Below, in pieces: positions 27,501-32,275 of a stretch of 64,000 nucleotides of DNA. The stretch is taken from contig JAGAQY010000055.1 of assembly GCA_017622495.1 (NCBI GenBank), forward strand, positions 1 through 64,000, given 5' to 3'. Positions within the stretch are counted from its first letter, which is position 1, and each line of letters starts with the position of its first letter. The notes under the pieces are model-generated. The model saw nothing but the letters and a program-made list of their open reading frames with translations, made no database searches and was not told where the DNA came from. This stretch comes from Bacteroidaceae bacterium. GTDB lineage: Bacteria > Bacteroidota > Bacteroidia > Bacteroidales > Bacteroidaceae. A program made the translations under genes and the position numbers.

Positions 27501-28097
27501 ACACGCAGTGCTGACGAGGAAACTCTCACGAGCCGTGGCAACCGAAAGTATGCTGCCAACATGACCGTAGTGGCACAGCTCGCTGGCGTGGAGACAGCCC
27601 AAGGAGATATACTGGTAGCCTATATCGGTGGCGAACGCCGTGGCGAGACTGCTATCACCACACTACCTGGCAACGAAGACCTCTTCTTCCTCACCGTGGC
27701 TGGCGACAAGGCCGAGGCCATAGACCTCGTGCTCGAACGCAATGGACAGACCATAGGCTATGCCAATGGAATGCTCACCTACGGCAATAATGCTGCCATC
27801 GGTACCGTAGAGCAACCTATGAAGATTGATATGGCACTACCTGCCGACGGAGTACAGCTCTACCCGCTGCCCTTCGAGGAGGTACTCAACATACGCCTAG
27901 CAGCTGACGTGGAAGCTGATGTCAATATCACCGTGACAGACATGAAGGGTGTTACTGTTGCTCGCTGGACCGACTGCAACGTAGGTGGACAGGTACATGT
28001 GGTATGGACCGCAGGAAGCGCTACACCGACTGGCGTATATGTGGTAATTGTTGATGTAGACGGCAATGTAACATCACATAAGGTAGTGAAGAAATGA
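18528..28097 (+). CDS. Giant type IX-secreted multidomain surface protein (LamG, FN3-like, T9SS CTD)
   Basis: A 3189-residue exported protein. The N-terminal signal has an unusually long charged region, with a hydrophobic core at residues ~29-41 and probable cleavage after AMA at 48. By eye, in order: beta-sandwich FN3-like segments (~285-600); a carboxypeptidase-regulatory-like fold interrupted by a LamG-like domain (~632-790); a second such fold (~895-975); a long unassigned middle; two further LamG-like domains (~2085-2250 and ~2287-2470); a BACON-like unit (~2600-2690, with ENMPTWLDVNPMSG); two units shared with the lipoprotein downstream (~2698-2796 and ~3011-3105); and a type A T9SS sorting domain at the C-terminus (LYPLPFEEVLNI ... 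GVYVVIVD ... KVVKK). I infer a surface adhesin or carbohydrate-binding protein; no catalytic motif is seen. Confidence 0.85.
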   Translation: MKTKVQDNVPRRASLPPGQANARAAGRSMLAMAMLLLLMWCVPQRAMADDFNAGWVSVDFSNLQTKGYVSVKVPLRDNNKTDEWAKSSYIYINGETADYQAVEFYNSTEQKESTDKEGTFIRKNCAYIEIVNEKGEVKGTSGSITDFFSKSGTTTTGEVRIYPTVEQLKTGNISIKVRLRWVSRGSAGDGEVLTEQKSQSYTLPTAPSMNWNYSSNPGYQVVNFSGSEGDKYTITGKSQTEIQSGGTVSVDYAVQNEARTVSMTYYKKISDWQFIDVEAADITIPAYQHPTDFKATQLADGDVKVTWSIASYSGSVVSGGDFEVQRSKDEKFATVETVGTLAFEGAKSYTLTDDVSEKNLNGKYYYRLRRTNAAAWNWGYVKTTGINLSMKHKGIATARGENTEDGQVKLTWTYDNGNIWSDNSSVMVVRTNTNKGTSTTYAIADDMGVTSYTETLPTTCDVYSYTIYVQPGNSVYAAQSPVMVESDGNLYSTSMGYVATAIASKGYYSDRVSLEWEIEGGSVDQFSIRAREYGSNGDWKQIEQIEANVASTSYQYSDTKAVPGVIYEYQIVAVKNCGGGNDQVPYEGEIIGFRTPTGDIYGRVTFENGQAVAGVEVRAEMAEGEGIAGKAYVVDGNDYLTIDNARLLQEATAAVTLEAWIRPEAAGTIIKKAGMYELLYKGGKIAFKVGSQEVTSASSLSIYTDEQPYVHVAAVADEDYLYIYLNGVQEARTQRTATVTGNANQVVMAADGYKGAIDEVRIWNVARTAADIERDYGRYLVGNETGLMAYYTFDYAVESSFFDISYNGINYNQSHGVVSGATLSSTDIPTLSQLGHKGYTGADGAYTIRALPYRGNGTSYMIIPRLGIHQFESEKELRLLNAQAQSHTVNFTDKSSFKVTGKVMYKGGSIPVEGVSFNIDGTPAMGNKNEMLKTDAKGMFEISVPVGQHEVKAVLQNHEFELNGRITNSDGTDRNYQDEVSGIELYDITTVRYGGRVAGGAVQEEFPLGHSLSTNNLADGVTVTLTYQNESYMMTTAAPDQPLVEGRTEKTIAHLNSKHKTTSVYQGNTVTIYPDAETGEFEADVLPINYKVTVNVPGHDDMPGSGEELSLSNSFIKEDVVYDYTDEQGVAHSDTTRYNKKQLFIKRYTPTIDVKQLEGPGGRAMGYFGKKQMEVARLDNTLNDTVNFIDDKGGYTLGMPVFEQGRTMVMGISVYEEYIYKDEQGKAKAGKESDKVPTTDAVLSFTASDLPYGKQEDLEVDLAGYAEYQFKVTDPEFTAAQRTLDITMSYGEDGTSVNWRDGGLDVIVLGAKNKGTDFVTAGPDKVLFVLRDPPGSHSYSYLEKGATFTSTDTYNGVVINEGQETAGGYLGKKTVLFTGVSNEETNVINNVHGGIIHSEEIGGTDSWTKTVTTTTRFQTSADPLYVGANGDLYVGYSTNITVGQCDNMTVVSKDIYNDSPDEYEVYEAITPIATSDALLVKTSGINLSQSFNTLFAYPQIHIEQVLIPELTTLRNSLLYQESDNLDFQAMADQSGQAVYVSKLAPDDPDYGKNNSDVDLFDGESYKIYFPENVEASGQRDTILVLNQWIDSWKARLRDNEEQKANASTLVQNYSFQAGADIEYSEGFSYTTVKTANFKLGLGVKVIAEWGAKINEAGVVFNLEETITTEHGGEFTDEEESSHCKGFVLAESGDDDYLSVDVLRENGYNKGDQYIEYDDINSHSQTFSTFIFKTKGGATSCPYEGAYVSKYFEPGQHVLSEATIQLEVPEISVEKSFIENVPSGQPAYFTLYLRNNSESQEDCWYDLIMDDASNPNGAQLIMDGAPIGNGRALLVPAGETLVKTLEVHKGTVMNYDNLRLKLQSQCQSDPTDFLDDIMDDVVFSVHYIPSATDVNISKPSNNWTYNTQLPTVNIEGIEKHYMEVVLDGFDVNYDNFHRIMLQYKPASASDNDWTTLMSYYNDQALYDQAIANGQNAEMILAADAGTIKYKWMLDDLQDQRYDLRAVGTSMINNVEYEKVSEVYSGVKDMYNPRLFGSAQPANGVLTINDEIRLNFNETIAEGYLTDNNFQVTGVRNGAQTDHAVSVYLDGVNDRLTTEFARNWNEKDLTIEMWILADKAQEAVLFSQGNNDNAIELGLTADNHLKVKVGKKELTSNEAVPYEQGTWAHVALVYHKEGRVSAYYNYVEYIAEVAVDRYAGEGAYCFGGDIKGERLFAGKMHNARIWDKAQTSGRLQTGSMTLLSGAESNLMAYYPMNEAKGSVLTDKARGVNLAMNGSEWALPEGRALALNGTDQYVKLATGAAVVDYLMDYTLELWFNAAEGQQNATIVSNGRGDGTDMGGSRDLFSLGFENGLLTFRNNGVTAIAEGNWADGNWHHVALTVSRTSGRAQILIDGKLNSYFDATDLGGIAAAYITLGARTWMPADSYEEQVDNFFKGEIDEFRLWNLYKNETLVDLGNTEGLDGEEMGLMAYYPFQHYIEWQGTKELQFTLKDMRVQSDPDMAVADAIAYGGNVETAKAAPVRDKGPVSKLNYNFVVNNDALIITLDESWERIEKTIVTFTVDGVRDLHGNKQLNPIIWSAYIDRNQLKWSEADITVEKMVDVERSFVVKVTNNGGAIQNFTIENMPTWLDVNPMSGTINPLSSADITFTIDAGLNIGTYDEVIYMRNDNNVVEALPLTVKVNGEKPEWSVNPADYKYTMSVFGKLLINDVYSADEEDVLAVFDGAECVGVANNMYSKVNDMYYAMLTIYANEVNKKGLEFRVWDASTGATYVAVPSQTIDFANNGVVGTSLNPVIFTAKDMKVQRIALAEGWNWISLGVKNDNMNDLNKLFKGYKWSSGDQVKHEDRGFASYSTTDGWVSNGLTALDNLSMYLMKSNEARTLDITGEQVDAKTNQLTIIGTREDGAKRWNYISYLPAENLSLKEALAGYDAVEGDIIKSQDAMAMYSGNLGWVGSLTYMESGKGYMLQRQAASEATLQYPTITSVVRKAQATRSADEETLTSRGNRKYAANMTVVAQLAGVETAQGDILVAYIGGERRGETAITTLPGNEDLFFLTVAGDKAEAIDLVLERNGQTIGYANGMLTYGNNAAIGTVEQPMKIDMALPADGVQLYPLPFEEVLNIRLAADVEADVNITVTDMKGVTVARWTDCNVGGQVHVVWTAGSATPTGVYVVIVDVDGNVTSHKVVKK

Positions 28098-28105
28098 TAA
28101 CAGCC

Positions 28106-28140
28106 AACAGACAATAGGCTACAACAGCCTGTTGTCTGTT
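28106..28140. other. Intercistronic stem-loop after the giant gene
   Basis: A 15-bp stem with one mismatch (28106-28120 with 28126-28140) encloses a 5-nt loop, with no T tract after it. It sits in the 93-nt gap between the giant gene and the repeat lipoprotein. It could stabilise or process the mRNA rather than terminate it. The right arm and following bases resemble the right arm of the element at 12211-12235. Confidence 0.7.
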
Positions 28141-28190
28141 GATCGTTGAACATCGACAAAGAATAGTATAATTATTAAAACTGAAATTCA

Positions 28191-29666
28191 ATGAAATACC
28201 TCAATAGAATAGGCTTGATACTGGCAGCGCTGCTCACCGTGCAGTGCACCGAGGAGGGCGACAAGCTCTATCCCATAGTAGAAAACCCCGGTTGGACGGC
28301 CGTAGCTGAGGACTTCGTGACCGAAGTTCCCGATTGGAAAGCCGATGCCGCAGGCACAGCATCGGCACCTGAGTGGATACTCGACATGCAGGGCAACGAC
28401 ACTATGCCCGTATGGAGCGATCCCGACAAGAGCATATTCCCCACCAGTATGACAGCGGTGGTGAGACTCACTCCTTTCCTTGAACGATATGCCACCGAAA
28501 ACGATGTGATGGCTGCCTTCATAGGCGACGAATGCCGCGGTGTGGCCTCACGCATCGAGGTTGACGGCAAGTCACTCTACTTCGTACTCATCAAGGCTGC
28601 CGACGATGAGGCGGGCAACGTGGAGTTCCGTTACTACAACACCCATACGAATATGCTCTATCGTTCAGTAGCAGAAGAGGTGCCCTACGAAATAAATAAG
28701 GTGTATGGCACACCCGACGCACCCGAATATCCCGACTTCGAGCAGTCAGGACGTTACCCCCACGTGTTGGATGCAGTAGTGAGCGTAGACCTCGCTCAGG
28801 TAGGACTTAAACCTGCCGAGAACGACATGCTGATGGCCTTTGTTGACGGAGCGCCCCGTGCCATCGTACACAACGCCGCTAACCAGGTCTACACCCTCGA
28901 GGTGCGCACCAGAAGTACCGACGAGAAAGTGACCTTCAAGTACTACAGCGCAGCTGCCAATGCCGTATACCGTGCCGTAGAGGTAGCTAGCGTAGGCAAA
29001 GCATATGGTACGATGGAAGCACCTCAGGCTCTCACCCTCGTACCCGAGGTGAGCATGGCAGCCTATGTCGAAGTGCCCGAGATCCTGGCATCAATAGCTA
29101 CATCCGACGACAAGGTAGCCGCCTTCATCGATGGCATCTGCTGTGGCGTGGGCGAGCTACTCGAGGACCGCACCTACAAGATCATCATCAAGGGTCACGA
29201 AGGACAGGAGAGCAAGCTCACCTTTATGTACTACAACGCACGATGCAAGTATATGTACACCGCAGCCGAGTGTGTAGACTTTGGCAATGGCACGGAGGTA
29301 GGCAGCGTAGCCGATCCCTATACCATGCCGCTCGCCGTCGAGGGCAAGCACCCGCTTAAAATGACAGCTACATTCTGTATGGATGCCGACTTTGCCCGTG
29401 GCACAGCCGAAGGAGATCTCGTGGCAGCCTTTGTAGGCGACGAATGCCGCGGCGTAGCCACATCACTGGTAACGGCCGACGGTACACGCGTCTATTGCAT
29501 GGAAATTAATGGTAGCGTATCGGCCGACGAGAGAGTGAAAATCAAGTACTACTCGGCACGCAAGTCATACCTCTACGAAACAGAGGGCACATTCCGCTTT
29601 ACCGCCGACACGGCCTATGGAACCGAAGAGGCTCCCAAGCAGCTGGTACTGGTACATGTAATGTAA
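28191..29666 (+). CDS. Surface lipoprotein of four tandem ~100-residue repeats
   Basis: A 491-residue protein with a lipoprotein signal: hydrophobic residues 7-17, then Cys19 in TVQC, followed by TEEGD. This acidic stretch resembles the Bacteroidetes surface-export signal. The rest is four tandem repeats beginning near residues 85, 190, 287 and 389. Each has the pattern (N/D)D-x-(V/L)-(M/A)-AF-(I/V)-(G/D)-x-(E/A)-x-R-(G/A)-(V/I), a VEFRYYN-like strand, and a closing VYGTPDAP. Repeats 1 and 4 share GDECRGVA. Two units of the same kind occur near the C-terminus of the giant protein upstream. I do not recognise a named family. It probably forms an operon with the genes on either side, and the shared units suggest the two products interact or co-evolved. 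Confidence 0.85.
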   Translation: MKYLNRIGLILAALLTVQCTEEGDKLYPIVENPGWTAVAEDFVTEVPDWKADAAGTASAPEWILDMQGNDTMPVWSDPDKSIFPTSMTAVVRLTPFLERYATENDVMAAFIGDECRGVASRIEVDGKSLYFVLIKAADDEAGNVEFRYYNTHTNMLYRSVAEEVPYEINKVYGTPDAPEYPDFEQSGRYPHVLDAVVSVDLAQVGLKPAENDMLMAFVDGAPRAIVHNAANQVYTLEVRTRSTDEKVTFKYYSAAANAVYRAVEVASVGKAYGTMEAPQALTLVPEVSMAAYVEVPEILASIATSDDKVAAFIDGICCGVGELLEDRTYKIIIKGHEGQESKLTFMYYNARCKYMYTAAECVDFGNGTEVGSVADPYTMPLAVEGKHPLKMTATFCMDADFARGTAEGDLVAAFVGDECRGVATSLVTADGTRVYCMEINGSVSADERVKIKYYSARKSYLYETEGTFRFTADTAYGTEEAPKQLVLVHVM

Positions 29667-29690
29667 TAACCGCATAAAACAGACGATAAT

Positions 29691-30881
29691 ATGAACGCAA
29701 GATTGATAAAAACCGTAATGCTCGGTTTGATGGGTTGCTTCTGGATGCCCTGCGTGGCCGACAATGTGGAACCTGTAAGTAAGGCGGCAGCAGGAAATAC
29801 CGATGACCGCACCACAAACTACTGGTATGTGGAGGCTGGTGCCGGTGTGCAGACAATATTCTCCAGTGATGCACATCTGCTGGCTTTCGGCAAGCGCCTC
29901 ACTCCATCATACTCGCTTACATTCGGTAAGTGGGTAAACCCATATATTGGATTCAGACTGCAGACACAGGGATATGCCTTCAACGGATTCAGTACCACGG
30001 AGGGCCTTTACTTGGGCGACCCGTTGGTCAATGGCGGTATCTATGGTACCAATGACCCCGTAATCAATGAAGTGAATGTAAACCCTGACGGTACCTATCG
30101 CCACTACCTGCGCTATGTAGGGGTACATGCTGATGTGCAGTTCAGCCTGTTTAACATCTTTTTGGGGGTAGATGCCGAGAGACGATGGAATATCATACCG
30201 GCCATCGGACTGGGGTATACCCATGCCTTTGCTTATAGAGGTACGGCGCATAACAACTCCATGATGACAAGCTTTGCACTCATGGGCAAGTTCCGTATTA
30301 TCAACAGCCTCGATCTGAATATGGAGGTGCAATCGGCCCTCATGCCTGACCACTTTGACAGCCGTATCAGAGGACGTATGTGTGAACCTACATTGGCCCT
30401 TACCATGGGACTCACCTATCGATTCCGTACGAAGGCACCTGCAGCGCCTGCTGTCGTGTATGTGCCTAATGAGGTGATACGCGTAGAACACGACACACTG
30501 GTGATGACACGCAGCGTAGAGAAAATTGTGGAGAAGAGCCCGATAGAGGATGTTTTTACCATAGGGTCCATACACTTCAAGATTGGTAAAGTACTGCCCA
30601 TAGAGGGACAGGAACCCCAATTTGTCAATGTGGTGAAGTTCCTCAACGAGAACCCCAAGGCACGTATCCGACTCGACGGATATGCCGACAAGGAAACTGG
30701 TACCGATGAGGTGAACATGGAACTCTCTGTGTCGCGATCGACTGCTGTACGGAGCATCCTCATCAGCGACTATGGTGTGGATGCCAAGCGTATAGAAGCA
30801 CAGGCCCTCGGTGCTAATGCACAACCCTACGATATCAACGACCACAACCGCGTAGTGCTGATACAGGTTATAGTGGAATGA
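29691..30881 (+). CDS. OmpA family outer-membrane protein
   Basis: A 396-residue protein with a signal peptide (MNARLIKTVMLGLMGCFW...VAD, cleaved near residue 24). A ~220-residue beta-barrel-like region rich in alternating aromatic/glycine strands ends near the GLTYRFRTKAPA segment. A C-terminal OmpA-like peptidoglycan-binding domain covers residues ~285-396. That domain shows LDGYADKETG, LSVSRSTAVRSIL and the NRVV stretch, giving the Asp and Arg usually used for diaminopimelate binding. It follows the lipoprotein by 24 nt and is ended by the terminator at 30901. It may anchor the preceding surface proteins to the cell wall; this is inferred from context. Confidence 0.88.
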   Translation: MNARLIKTVMLGLMGCFWMPCVADNVEPVSKAAAGNTDDRTTNYWYVEAGAGVQTIFSSDAHLLAFGKRLTPSYSLTFGKWVNPYIGFRLQTQGYAFNGFSTTEGLYLGDPLVNGGIYGTNDPVINEVNVNPDGTYRHYLRYVGVHADVQFSLFNIFLGVDAERRWNIIPAIGLGYTHAFAYRGTAHNNSMMTSFALMGKFRIINSLDLNMEVQSALMPDHFDSRIRGRMCEPTLALTMGLTYRFRTKAPAAPAVVYVPNEVIRVEHDTLVMTRSVEKIVEKSPIEDVFTIGSIHFKIGKVLPIEGQEPQFVNVVKFLNENPKARIRLDGYADKETGTDEVNMELSVSRSTAVRSILISDYGVDAKRIEAQALGANAQPYDINDHNRVVLIQVIVE

Positions 30882-30900
30882 TTGAAAATGAACGATAACC

Positions 30901-30936
30901 AAAACGCCGGCGCAATCGATTGCGTCGGCGTTTTCT
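30901..30936 (+). terminator. Terminator of the giant-protein operon
   Basis: A long, nearly perfect palindrome (AAAACGCCG...CGGCGTTTT, 30901-30934, one G-T pair) starts 20 nt after the OmpA gene stop. It can form a strong hairpin with short A and T flanks, so it may act in both directions. Confidence 0.8.
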
Positions 30937-31001
30937 GTTGCCTGGCGCTTTGTGTTAACTTTTATTAACCACGCGTGATATAAGTGTATCAGTATTTTAC
31001 A

Positions 31002-31009
31002 TATTTTTG
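31002..31009 (+). promoter_or_regulatory. Putative -7 box for the three-gene exported-protein operon
   Basis: TATTTTTG matches TAnnTTTG 30 nt upstream of the ATG at 31039. The upstream -33 region is AT-rich, without a clear TTTG. Confidence 0.45.
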
Positions 31010-31038
31010 CAAAATCAATCGCTTAAAACACGAAATCT

Positions 31039-31779
31039 ATGAGAAAGTTATTTACACTAATCGGTGCTCTGCTGCTGTGGCACACGGCGGCGGTGGCGCA
31101 AAACTATCTGCACATCTGGACGGGCGACACGACCAAGATAGTGCGTTTGGCCGAACTCGACAGCGTGACTGTGAGGGATGCGGAGTTCTATAAGATTGAC
31201 TTGAGCAATGTGGACGGATTGCGCTTTACGGGAAACGTGGCCGATTACTTTGGGAGTGAATTCGAGTTTGATGTTACTCTGGCGAAGGGTGAAGGCACTA
31301 CCGTGTATATCCGGAATCTGGATCCCTTCTTCGCGCAGAGTGGCTTTACAGCTGATGGGGGATACAATATCCTTATGGGTGAACTGGTGGTTGCTGAAGA
31401 CGGTAATTCGGCAACAATCATTTGCCAATTGGACCAGCCGATAGGCTACGAAGACTTTGTCTTCCATAATCCCTTTAATCCCTTTGAAGGGGAAACTATT
31501 GAATTTACACTGATAGGGGGGGCGTTGATATGCGAAACTGGTTATGGTGTGTATACATATGCACAGAGCGCATGGCTTATGGTGTTCAATCCCTTTACGC
31601 TGAATAAAGTCGCCGGCACCGCTGCTCCAGCACGTAAGGCAAAGGCCATGGAGGCGAAGCCGCTGAAGATCATGAAGCAGCCTATTCCCATGATGGCACC
31701 TCGGAAGCAGGATGCCGCGACGACGAAAATGGGAGCACTGCAGCTGAAGCCCATGCCGGCCGACCAGACGATTAAATAA
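31039..31779 (+). CDS. Secreted protein of unknown function with N-terminal DSVTV motif
   Basis: A 246-residue exported protein that I do not recognise. A signal peptide ends at AVAQ (residue ~21). The mature start NYLHIWTGDTTKIVRLAEL, with LDSVTV at about residues 40-45, resembles a short N-terminal module common in Bacteroidetes secreted proteins. The middle is beta-rich with aromatic and glycine-containing strands. The last ~55 residues are Lys/Ala/Met/Pro-rich and probably unstructured. There is no lipobox and no T9SS C-terminal domain. It is the first gene of an operon with a small T9SS cargo and a BACON-SusD protein, both with a similar N-terminal module. Confidence 0.7.
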   Translation: MRKLFTLIGALLLWHTAAVAQNYLHIWTGDTTKIVRLAELDSVTVRDAEFYKIDLSNVDGLRFTGNVADYFGSEFEFDVTLAKGEGTTVYIRNLDPFFAQSGFTADGGYNILMGELVVAEDGNSATIICQLDQPIGYEDFVFHNPFNPFEGETIEFTLIGGALICETGYGVYTYAQSAWLMVFNPFTLNKVAGTAAPARKAKAMEAKPLKIMKQPIPMMAPRKQDAATTKMGALQLKPMPADQTIK

Positions 31780-31801
31780 CCTAACATAGGAGACAATGAC
31801 A

Positions 31802-32275
31802 ATGAAACGCAATATACTTATCGCTGCCCTCTGCCTCGTGGCTATGGGCATGCAAGCACAGTTGATCATCAAGCATGACGGTGAGAAGGTGAAGTTTGAT
31901 ACCGACAAACTGGTGAAGATGGTGTTTGCCACTTATGACTATTACGACAACAACGGTGACAACATACACTTCGTGCGCCAGTCGGGCGACACGCTCACCT
32001 TTGACATCGATGAAGTCTACGTTATGGGCTTTGCCGAGGACTTTACCCGTATAGACGAGGTGAAGCAGGCGGGTGAGCCTGCCATCGTATATGATGCGAA
32101 GGGGTATGCCGTATATGTGGTGAATGCCGAAGCGGGTACCATCGGCATCTTCACGGCCGACGGCCGTAGGGTGAAGAGTGTGCGGGGCACATCGGTCAGC
32201 GTGGCCGACCTCGCCGACGGACTCTATGTGGTGAGCTACAATGAGAAGTTGAACGCTAAAATAGTAAAGAAATGA
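31802..32275 (+). CDS. Small type IX-secreted protein with C-terminal sorting domain
   Basis: A 157-residue exported protein: signal peptide to about MQAQ (residue 19), then two strands of the IIKHDGEKVKFDTDKLVKM / DTLTFDIDEVYVM type. A type A T9SS-like C-terminal domain occupies about the last 65 residues (AIVYDAKG ... IFTADGRRV ... DGLYVVSYN ... KIVKK). The sorting domain is thus a large share of the mature protein. An ATG two codons earlier (31796) is possible. Its stop overlaps the next start by 4 nt (ATGA), so translation of the SusD-like gene is probably coupled. No function is assigned beyond secretion and surface attachment. Confidence 0.72.
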   Translation: MKRNILIAALCLVAMGMQAQLIIKHDGEKVKFDTDKLVKMVFATYDYYDNNGDNIHFVRQSGDTLTFDIDEVYVMGFAEDFTRIDEVKQAGEPAIVYDAKGYAVYVVNAEAGTIGIFTADGRRVKSVRGTSVSVADLADGLYVVSYNEKLNAKIVKK

